Shown piece by piece: positions 7,586 through 13,426 of a DNA stretch of 13,426 nucleotides. Position numbers and translations under genes: made by a program. Positions within the stretch are counted from its first letter, which is position 1; every line of letters starts with the position of its first letter. A model generated the notes under the pieces. That model was given only the letters and a program-made list of their open reading frames with translations. It was not told where the DNA came from and did not search any database. Origin of the DNA: Methanobacterium sp. (GTDB lineage Archaea; Methanobacteriota; Methanobacteria; Methanobacteriales; Methanobacteriaceae); NCBI GenBank assembly GCA_019084405.1, contig JAHRFX010000097.1, positions 1-13,426 on the forward strand. The letters run 5' to 3'.

Positions 7586-9392
7586 TTAAAATCTGTCCAT
7601 GTAGTAAATTTCCTGGAACATAATTTTAAAGTGGGCCCCCCTCATCAGGTACCAGTTGTACCACTCCTTCGTTTTGCTGGGTCAGATTCTGCACCAGCAT
7701 CAGGCCCAGAGTGGTGATATTCTCCATATCTATCTCAGGAGGTAAACCCACCCCATCATCTTTAACATCCATGCAGTAACCATCATCTGTTTTTTTTATT
7801 TTAATGGATAATAGTCCTCTTAAACGGTATTCAAATGCGTATTTAAGGGAATTAGTAACTAATTCATTTAAAATAAGGCCCAGAGGGATGATGGTATCCA
7901 GGTTCAATTCCATATCCTCCACATCCAGATCCAGAACAATCTCACGTTTAGGGCTCTGATATCCGCGAATCAGTTCCGTGAGCAGGCCCTCCATATAAGA
8001 TGCTAAATCCACCTGGGAAAGGGTGTGTTTCTGGTACAGGTGTTCATGTACCAGAGCCATACTCCGCACCCGGCCCTGACTCTCCCGGATTACCTGGCGG
8101 ATATTTTCATCAGAGGTGAAGATGGTCTGCAGATTAAGTAAACTGGAAATAATCTGCATATTATTCTTCACCCGGTGATGTATTTCACTTAAAAGCACTT
8201 CTTTATCTTTTAAAGAGGATACTATTTCTTCTTCTGCTTTTATCCGGCTCAAAGAAGCACCCGTCTCCCGGCCAATAGATTCTAAAATATCTTTATCCAT
8301 CTCACAAAAAGGGATGTTTATACTCTCCAAATACCACCAGCATCCCCAGAATTTCTTCTTTAAATTTAAGGGGAACTGCTGCTATGGAATTAACCTTCCA
8401 TCTACGGGCCTTTTCAGGATTGATTTCAGGGTAGCAGTTGCTGATAAAACAACTACCTTCTGTTAATAAAGAGGTAAATGGCTTATTATCTACTTTAAAA
8501 TTAGCATTTGCTTTTAACATATCTCTATCAAAATTTTTATGTATTTTAAGTTTTAAATCATCATCTTCAATTAAGTAAACCCCTCCTTTTTGGAATTCCA
8601 GTAAATCCAAAGAGGAATCCAAAGTTTTGGCCAGTAGTTCCTCCGGGTAATAATCTGGTTCATAGAAACAATTAACTCGTTTAATGACTGCAGGGCCTTT
8701 AAATGTCTTTTAACATTTTCCTGAGCCTTTAATTTTTTCTGGATTTCTTGTTTTAATTTAATGGTCTGGCGCTGATCCTGGGCCACCAGGGTAAACCCTG
8801 CTATTTCCTCCTCACTCTTAATCAAGGAAATAAGGGCCTCCACCGGTATGGTATCACCTTTTCGGGTGGGGTAGTGGAGTTTTATTTTCTGGTTAACAGG
8901 ATAATCCATGGATTTTTTCTCATGCTGCAGCTTTAAGAAATCTATTTTATTGTGCAGCAATTTTTGTTCCCCTTGATTCGGGATGAAGGTGGACCAGTGA
9001 CGGCCCCTTAAACTGGACTGAGGAAAACCAAGAAGCATTTCTAAACGGGGATTAACCCGGGATATATTTCCTTCCGGGTCCATAAGAATTACCATATCGG
9101 TGATTTTATCCATTATAATCTCTCCTGCCAGGGAAGGATTAATCTGCATTAGCTGGTAATGGGTTATAAAATACCAGATAGCAATAATCACTCCCATACC
9201 CAGAACATTACCCACGGCAGGTACAGAATATATGGCCAGGCTGGGTAAAATGGCATTGGTAAAAAAGGCCAAAAAAAGAACCAGAAGAGCACTATAAAAT
9301 ATGAAGAGGGACTGTTTTTTTTCACGATTAATGGTGGTACTTTGACCCCATTCCCATACTAAAAATAGACTTAGCAGATTATAACCCACAAA
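7586..9392 (-). pseudogene. Sensor histidine kinase (7TM-PAS-GAF-HisKA_2-HATPase), 5'-truncated with three frameshifts
   Basis: The domains are split over frames. The first frame, from 9404, has the last membrane helices of a 7TM sensor (SALLVLFLAFF, GMGVIIAIWYF), a PAS domain (MDKITDMVILMDPEGNISRV) and a charged helix. A GAF domain follows in the second frame (about 8645-8308). HisKA_2 (LSEIHHRVKNNMQIISS, with the phospho-acceptor His) and HATPase (ILNELVTNSLKYAF, DDGVGLPP, TLGLMLVQNL) are in the third. The ending HFKIMFQEIYYMDRF to a TAA at 7586 is in yet another register. The joins fall at CCCGGAGG near 8645, T5 near 8308 and G6C3 near 7637. The first helices are missing because the sequence upstream of 9392 is an IS right end, and the ATG at 9404 belongs to that end. 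No response regulator is nearby. Homopolymer sequencing errors could explain the frameshifts but not the truncation. Confidence 0.8.
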
Positions 9393-9400
9393 TTGAACTA

Positions 9401-9423
9401 CCATGACCTAAAGAGGTCAATGG
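9401..9423 (-). repeat. IS right-end hairpin with bulged base
   Basis: CCATGACCT (9401-9409) pairs with AGGTCA-TGG (9414-9423) around a 4-nt loop, with A9420 left unpaired. An imperfect right-end hairpin with an extrahelical base, just inside the TCAA cleavage site, is the structure IS200/IS605 transposases recognise in single-stranded DNA. Confidence 0.65.
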
Positions 9424-9439
9424 ATTCCTAATCCATCAA

Positions 9440-9814
9440 CTATCTGTTGATTTTACTAAAGGCAAGCCCCGTAGTTCCTACGGTTAGAATATTACACGCA
9501 GCGTTTATATCCCTATCATGGTGCATTTTGCATTCAGGACATATCCACTCTCGAATATTCAGTTTTAAACTTTCTGTAACATATTCACAGTTACTGCAAG
9601 TCTTAGAAGTGTATTTTTCATCAACAACCATGAAATGTTTATCATACCAATCAGATTTATATTCTAATTGTCTTTTAAATTCATACCAGTGCTGGTCAGT
9701 GGTGGTTGTTGCTAAATATTTATTTTTTAATCCTAACTGACTGTTCACATTTCCAATGTAGATTTTGTCAAATTCACGTACTATTTTGGTTGTTGTTTTA
9801 TGCAGAAAATCATT
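9440..9814 (-). pseudogene. tnpB: TnpB (RuvC-like nuclease) C-terminal fragment
   Basis: The frame gives NDFLHKTTTKIVREFDKIYI, a DQHWYEFKRQLEYK helix, a zinc ribbon (CSNC and CPEC) and the RuvC-III region HHDRDINAACNIL, all standard in the C-terminal third of IS605 TnpB proteins. TnpB is an RNA-guided nuclease of about 400 residues; only about 125 remain. At the RuvC-II position, where TnpBs read IEDLN, this copy reads IGNVN, so the catalytic Glu is replaced by Gly. Homology fades at about 9814, and a stop lies in frame at 9853-9851. A GTG at 9748 could start a 102-residue product, but I see no ribosome-binding site, so this is scored as a fragment. Confidence 0.8.
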
Positions 9815-9941
9815 TATTATATTTGAATCAGGACTGTAAGTGAATAATATTTACTTGATCATTATATTTTTTTTTTACTAAAATCAATTTAAAAGCAGGG
9901 ATCCTTTTTTTTGCAATCGCCCGGGATGATCTCCCATAAAA

Positions 9942-9950
9942 TTATATATG
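9942..9950 (+). promoter_or_regulatory. Candidate TATA box for the small acidic-protein gene
   Basis: TTATATATG lies about 95 nt upstream of ATG 10043 in the only gap that could drive the gene. The implied leader is about 65-70 nt. Confidence 0.35.
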
Positions 9951-10042
9951 ATAAATTCATTATACTAAAAAATAAGTATTATTATCCATGAATACGTTTT
10001 TGGAGTTTTAATTAAAATCTAAGAAATATCTGAGGTAATTTT

Positions 10043-10369
10043 ATGTTAAAACTAATAAAATGCCACCAAAGCAAGATGAATAATTCCTCCTGGGAAACTA
10101 AATATGTATTAATCTACGAAGACCCTAAACTGGATAAGGAAACTGAAAAAGAACTATTAAATAATTTAGCATTATTCCAGATCCAGATGATGATTGATAA
10201 TGTTAAATTTGAAGTTAAAGCACCACAAATTGAAATACACATTCCCTTAACAGGGTATCTGGATGATCCTCAGATGGAGATTGATTTAGACCGGGTTTCT
10301 GCGGAATGGGACTGGGAATTCAAACAGTTCTATAAAAACTTAAAAGAAGACCTGAAAAATAAAGTTTAA
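10043..10369 (+). CDS. Small acidic protein of unknown function
   Basis: 108 residues; I do not recognise the family. The ribosome-binding site GAGGT lies about 7 nt before ATG 10043, and the composition looks coding. The sequence is charged and soluble, with no signal peptide, membrane helix or Cys pair. The N-terminal third has alternating residues (YVLIYEDP), followed by a Glu/Lys helix (LDKETEKELLNNLALFQI), then a strand-rich part (KFEVKAP, IEIHIPL) and a C-terminal Trp/Glu/Lys helix (WDWEFKQFYKNLKEDLKNK). It is transcribed towards the cyclophilin gene, but a 9-T run lies between them, so the two are probably separate units. Confidence 0.75.
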   Translation: MLKLIKCHQSKMNNSSWETKYVLIYEDPKLDKETEKELLNNLALFQIQMMIDNVKFEVKAPQIEIHIPLTGYLDDPQMEIDLDRVSAEWDWEFKQFYKNLKEDLKNKV

Positions 10370-10377
10370 TCATGAAC

Positions 10378-10386
10378 TTTTTTTTT
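10378..10386 (+). terminator. T9 terminator after the small acidic-protein gene
   Basis: Nine T residues start 9 nt after the TAA at 10369, a typical archaeal T-run terminator. Confidence 0.5.
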
Positions 10387-10416
10387 AATAATTTTTAAAA
10401 CCATAACCCCCTTTAT

Positions 10417-10842
10417 ATGAAAAAAGCAATAATTGAAACAGATAAAGGAAACATTGAACTTGTATTATTTGATAAAGAAGCTCCAAACACAGTAGCTAAC
10501 TTTGAAAAACTCGCAAAAGAAGGTTATTATGATGGATTAACTTTCCACAGGGTTCTTCCAAACTTTGTAATTCAAGGAGGATGTCCAAGAGGAGATGGAA
10601 CTGGTGGGCCAGGTTACACTATAAAATGTGAGATTAACCCTCACAAACACGGTGCAGGGGCGCTTTTTATGGCTCATGCAGGCAAAGATACAGGTGGAAG
10701 CCAGTTTTTCATTACTCATTCACCACAGCCACATCTTGACGGCGTACACACAGTTTTTGGTAAGGTTGTTAAGGGAATGGATGTTGTAAATAAGATAAAA
10801 CCTAATGATGTGATGAATAAGGTTACTGTAATTGATGAATAA
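10417..10842 (+). CDS. Cyclophilin-type peptidyl-prolyl cis-trans isomerase
   Basis: 141 residues, a compact single-domain cyclophilin without signal peptide, so cytoplasmic. It catalyses cis-trans isomerisation of X-Pro bonds during protein folding. Active-site motifs are present: FHR at 43-45 (catalytic Arg45), VIQGG at 51-55 (Gln53), GGSQFFIT at 93-100 and HLDGVHTVFGKV starting at 106. His106 takes the place of the Trp that gives cyclosporin sensitivity in human cyclophilin A, as is common in prokaryotic members. The start is ATG 10417. No Shine-Dalgarno precedes it; an AT-rich TTTTTAAAA lies about 17-25 nt upstream, which would fit a leaderless or very short-leader transcript. Confidence 0.95.
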   Translation: MKKAIIETDKGNIELVLFDKEAPNTVANFEKLAKEGYYDGLTFHRVLPNFVIQGGCPRGDGTGGPGYTIKCEINPHKHGAGALFMAHAGKDTGGSQFFITHSPQPHLDGVHTVFGKVVKGMDVVNKIKPNDVMNKVTVIDE

Positions 10843-10854
10843 CTTTATTCAATA

Positions 10855-10861
10855 TTTTTTT
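10855..10861 (+). terminator. T-run terminator after the cyclophilin gene
   Basis: A T7 run 13 nt after the TAA at 10842, followed by further TTTT tracts up to about 10905. Confidence 0.45.
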
Positions 10862-11043
10862 GGGTTTTAAAAGGTTTTATTTTAGTTTTTAAAAAAAGTA
10901 TAATATTTTTTATTGCCAATGATTTTCATATTAAATTAAGGGATATAAACCTTCTTTTTTATTAGATAAAAAAGCCAGATTTTCAAGATTAATTAAGTCC
11001 AAAAAATTTATTAATGACCAATTACATAAAATAAAGTTAAATT

Positions 11044-11060
11044 AGTCTATGTTTCAGACT
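11044..11060 (+). promoter_or_regulatory. Short inverted repeat just upstream of the exporter start
   Basis: AGTCT (11044-11048) and AGACT (11056-11060) are inverted with a 7-nt spacer, 15 nt before the preferred start. This is a plausible operator position for a drug-exporter gene, but arms this short can occur by chance, and no regulator gene is nearby. Confidence 0.25.
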
Positions 11061-11074
11061 TGGGTGAAATAGTT

Positions 11075-12724
11075 TTGAATTTTTTAGAGAAAAAATGGCG
11101 AATATTGTTTGCAATCGCTATAGGGACCATAATGGTGCCTATTAATGCAAGTATAGTTAATGTTTCATTACCTACAATTACTACTTTCTTTTCTACAGGT
11201 ATTGCAACTTCACAGTGGGTTATAACAGTTTATTTAATCAATTTACTGGGTTTCGTCTTATTATTCGGACGGTTAGGTGATTTTTACGGCCATGAAAGAA
11301 TTTACATGGTAGGACTGTTTAGTTTTGTTATTACATCAATTTTATGCAGTTTATCTCCTTCAATAACGTTTCTTATAATTTTCAGGGGTTTACAGGGAAT
11401 TGCTGCGGCTTTAATGCTGTCAGTATCAATGGATATAGTTAAAGATGCTTTTCCAACCAGTCAGACTGGTAAAGCTTTAGGTATATATGCAGTAGCGATA
11501 GCGGCGGGTTTATCAATTGGTCCAGCAATTGGAGGATTTTTACAAACTTTTTTGGGATGGCAGACTATATTTTTGGTTAACATTCCTATGGGCATAACAA
11601 GCTTCCTTCTTTGCTATAAAATATTAAAAATGGAAGAACCAATGCCAATTAAATTGGATGTTTGGGGGGCTATACTGCAATATTTATGTCTTTTTTCAAC
11701 AGTTTATGTACTTAATAACATTCAAACTTCAAAAATAGATATTATAACAGCAATAACGGCTGTATCGGCTGTAATTACCTTAATTTTATTCATTTGGAAT
11801 GAAAAAAGGGTAGATAGTCCCCTTATTGACCTTGAAATGTTTAAAAACAAAACATTTTCTGCATTTAATCTGAGTTTATATTTTAATTATATAAGCATGT
11901 ATATGATTCTCTTTATAATGCCTTTTTACCTGCAAAAAGTGTTGAAGTTTGATGCAGCACTTACAGGAGCTATATTAACCGTTAATCCTGTGGCAATGAT
12001 GATTTTAGCGCCTTTAAGTGGGACATTATCTGATAAAATAGGTTCCAGGCCCCTGGCAATTACAGGAGCATTAATAAGTGCTGCAGCTTTGTATTCTATG
12101 ACTTACCTTACAATATTTTCTAATATGTTTGATGTTGTATGGAGGCTAGCTCTTTTGGGAATAGGCGCAGCAATCTTCCAAGCCCCAAATAACAGGGCAA
12201 TCATGAATGTTATACCTGATAAAAAGAAAGGAGTTGCATCAAGTATCATAGTAACCATGAGAAATCTAGGAATGGTGTTTGGGGTTTCTATTGCAGGCAT
12301 ATTATTGTACAGTACAATAAGTCCAGAGATGTTAGAACAAAATCAGCTCTTTAATTTAGCAGCCTATGATTTTACAAATGGAATGCACTTAATAATGATT
12401 TTAGGTGCATTTTTAAGCATACTTATACTTATTCTTTCACCTGTGGGAGTTTATAAAAGAAAAATTACTGAAACCAAAGAAATGATTCAAGAATCAGAAA
12501 TAATTCCCAATCCACAAGAAATAATTGAAGAATCAAGCGAAATAATCAATAATTCAGAATTAATAAAATATTCAAAGGAATTAATTGAAGATTCAGAATT
12601 ATTAAGGTATTCAAAAGAGATAATTGAAGATCCGGCTGTATTGAAACGGCCAAAAAATATTTTAAAGGAAAAATCTCAAAAAATTTTGGGAGTTAGAAAA
12701 ATGCGAAGCATTCGAAAATCTTAG
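11075..12724 (+). CDS. DHA2-family (14-TM) MFS multidrug-type exporter with repeated C-terminal tail
   Basis: Fourteen hydrophobic helices can be counted from ILFAIAIGTIMVP to LIMILGAFLSILILIL. MFS motif A is GRLGDFYGHERIYMVG after TM2, the TM4 Arg is in FRGLQG, and antiporter motif C is GLSIGPAIGG in TM5. This is the EmrB/QacA-like drug:H+ antiporter group; the substrate is unknown. No ATG start exists. TTG 11075 has GGTGA 8 nt upstream and is preferred; TTG 11060 would add five residues but has no ribosome-binding site. The last 85-90 residues are hydrophilic, with 13-residue repeats, and the final codons lie inside short palindromes. The tail is not part of the usual family. Base use is more AT-rich than in the cell-wall genes, so acquisition from another lineage is possible. 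Confidence 0.92.
   Translation: MNFLEKKWRILFAIAIGTIMVPINASIVNVSLPTITTFFSTGIATSQWVITVYLINLLGFVLLFGRLGDFYGHERIYMVGLFSFVITSILCSLSPSITFLIIFRGLQGIAAALMLSVSMDIVKDAFPTSQTGKALGIYAVAIAAGLSIGPAIGGFLQTFLGWQTIFLVNIPMGITSFLLCYKILKMEEPMPIKLDVWGAILQYLCLFSTVYVLNNIQTSKIDIITAITAVSAVITLILFIWNEKRVDSPLIDLEMFKNKTFSAFNLSLYFNYISMYMILFIMPFYLQKVLKFDAALTGAILTVNPVAMMILAPLSGTLSDKIGSRPLAITGALISAAALYSMTYLTIFSNMFDVVWRLALLGIGAAIFQAPNNRAIMNVIPDKKKGVASSIIVTMRNLGMVFGVSIAGILLYSTISPEMLEQNQLFNLAAYDFTNGMHLIMILGAFLSILILILSPVGVYKRKITETKEMIQESEIIPNPQEIIEESSEIINNSELIKYSKELIEDSELLRYSKEIIEDPAVLKRPKNILKEKSQKILGVRKMRSIRKS
12494..12670 (+). repeat. Imperfect 39-bp tandem repeats coding for a 13-residue tail repeat
   Basis: Units at 12554-12592 and 12593-12631 encode SELIKYSKELIED and SELLRYSKEIIED and match at 33 of 39 bases. 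A more divergent unit follows (12632-12670, PAVLKRPKNILKE), and a related one precedes (12494-12535, SEIIPNPQEIIEES), with a partial SEIINN between. The pattern suggests duplication with later drift, all in frame. Confidence 0.75.
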
Positions 12725-12852
12725 ATTTTCGATGTTTGCAAAACGAAGTTTTGCAACCGTAAAAAATTGAAAATTTTTTACATGCATGAGAAACTATGTT
12801 TCTCTGCCGCAAAATTGAAAATTTTGCCGGCGTCAAAACTTACAGTTTTGAC
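12676..12852. repeat. Tandem array of short perfect palindromes with 3-nt loops
   Basis: Six consecutive hairpins fill 12712-12852. Their stems are 9 bp (12712-12732, loop TTA), 9 bp (12736-12756, loop GAA), 10 bp (12759-12781, loop GAA), 7 bp (12788-12804, loop TAT), 8 bp (12809-12827, loop GAA) and 9 bp (12832-12852, loop TAC). All are perfectly paired, spacers are 2-6 nt, and CCG recurs at or between units. Two shorter palindromes lie before them inside the exporter gene: AATGC-GAA-GCATT (12700-12712) and CAAAA-AA-TTTTG (12677-12688). The stems differ in sequence, so the pairing is shared rather than the sequence. The exporter stop codon TAG (12722-12724) sits at the loop of the first 9-bp hairpin. 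Confidence 0.85.
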
Positions 12853-12940
12853 CGCATTTTTCTAAAATTTGAAGAATTGAGTTTTGGAATTCAAAAAAAG
12901 AATGGTAAATAACCAAAAAAATTTACAATAAATTTTCAAG

Positions 12941-12996
12941 CTAAAATCTATTGAATTATAGTAAGTAACATAACTTACTGAATATATAGATTTTAG
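12941..12996. repeat. Two-stem palindrome (56 nt)
   Basis: The outer arms CTAAAATCTAT (12941-12951) and ATAGATTTTAG (12986-12996) are perfectly complementary over 11 bp. Inside them AGTAAGT (12960-12966) pairs with ACTTACT (12973-12979) around a 6-nt loop, leaving unpaired strands of 8 and 6 nt between the stems. It could be a structured RNA, a mobile-element end or a 3' structure; nothing in the sequence decides. Confidence 0.7.
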
Positions 12997-13091
12997 AATT
13001 AAATAAATCATGTTTAATACTGTTTAAAGCTATGTAAACGTGATTTTAAGAACCGAACATGCAAAAACTTGTGTTGCCGTGTAAAAATCTT

Positions 13092-13190
13092 TTATATTAA
13101 TTTAAAATAACTTTTCAAAATAATACTATAAAAATCAGCTATTTTATCAACCATTTCCATATCTTTATCTGTATAGGCACTATCGATTTT
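13092..13190 (-). pseudogene. Possible remnant of a GAF-type sensor protein
   Basis: A short minus-strand frame ending at TAA 13094-13092 gives DSAYTDKDMEMVDKIADFYS followed by IILKSYFKLI. It resembles the last helix of GAF-like domains, where a YT-x-x-D start precedes an amphipathic helix. The frame is closed by TGA just upstream (13193-13191), so at most a fragment remains. The resemblance is by eye only. Confidence 0.25.
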
Positions 13191-13426
13191 TCAAGTGTTA
13201 TGTTAAATTTTTCTTAATAAATCCTTGATTTTTATTTCTTTTTTTATGGTTAATGTAGCTTTTTGATAAGTGGTAAAAGTTTTATTATGAGTTTTCCAGT
13301 GGTTTTTTATTATTTTCACCCTCAATGTCATGAAAAAGATAGATTTTGGGGTTTTTTTACTTGAAAAAGATGATTGTTAACGCTAAAACAATTAGTGGTG
13401 GTGTTTTAAAGTGGTTTTCTTTAGAA

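Larger units (their letters stand above)
9393..9814 (-). mobile_element. IS200/IS605-type insertion sequence remnant (tnpB 3' part and right end)
   Basis: This holds the last third of tnpB and, beyond its stop, a right-end hairpin ending in TCAA (9396-9393), the right cleavage tetranucleotide known for IS608. The sequence after it on the minus strand is histidine-kinase coding DNA, so the right boundary can be placed near 9393. No tnpA, no 5' part of tnpB and no convincing left end are present, so the element cannot move by itself. Confidence 0.7.
12853..13426. other. Intergenic region to the right edge, AT-rich
   Basis: This holds the two-stem palindrome at 12941-12996, a weaker palindrome-like unit at about 13058-13080 (GCAA/TTGC arms followed by CCG, like the array units) and the possible GAF remnant. 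Short frames at the right edge on both strands are too short to judge. No RNA gene was recognised. Confidence 0.5.

Noticed and set aside
9826..9850. CTTAC near 9839-9835 as the left cleavage site of the IS remnant
   Set aside because: TTAC is the IS608-type left tetranucleotide, but there is no left-end hairpin next to it and the motif is short enough to be chance.
9840..10042. Missing 5' part of the histidine kinase on the far side of the IS remnant
   Set aside because: All minus-strand frames were read; none gives the expected run of membrane helices.
13361..13426. Start of a plus-strand gene, or end of a minus-strand membrane protein, at the right edge
   Set aside because: Both readings are about 20 codons, neither has a clear ribosome-binding site or motif, and the window ends there.

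Overview
The window looks like chromosomal DNA of a pseudomurein-walled methanogen of the order Methanobacteriales, most likely a Methanobacterium-like species. The evidence is proteins carrying pseudomurein-binding repeats (PMBR), archaeal TATA boxes, T-run terminators, GGAGG ribosome-binding sites, a 7TM/PAS/GAF histidine kinase of the type common in these methanogens, and AT-rich intergenic DNA. I cannot name the species.

Positions 1-5462 (minus strand) form a cell-wall locus. An exported TIM-barrel glycosidase-like protein fused to PMBRs runs off the left edge. It is followed by a decayed PMBR/transglutaminase-like paralog (2652-3408) and an intact exported protein with two PMBR pairs and a C-terminal transglutaminase-like (endoisopeptidase-type) domain (3558-5462). 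The two intact genes would act on the same polymer, one plausibly on glycan and one on peptide cross-links. Their signal peptides appear only if translation starts at an AUU codon. The AUU lies 7 nt from a GGAGG and is followed in both genes by UCG CG(A/G).

Positions 6199-9814 hold an SPL-type radical SAM protein (6199-7020, minus) and a broken sensor histidine kinase (7586-9392, minus). The kinase has lost its 5' end to an IS200/IS605-type right end and carries three homopolymer-associated frameshifts. The IS remnant (about 9393-9814) keeps the last third of tnpB and a bulged right-end hairpin.

Positions 10043-12724 (plus) hold a small unknown acidic protein, a cyclophilin-type prolyl isomerase and a 14-TM DHA2-family MFS exporter. 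The exporter has an unusual repeated hydrophilic C-terminal tail.

The most unusual structure is at 12676-12852. It is a chain of short perfect palindromes, most with 3-nt loops and several separated by CCG-containing spacers, that begins inside the exporter's coding tail, spans its stop codon and continues downstream. A larger two-stem palindrome (12941-12996) follows. The rest of the right end is AT-rich, with one weak coding remnant. No tRNA, rRNA or CRISPR array was seen.
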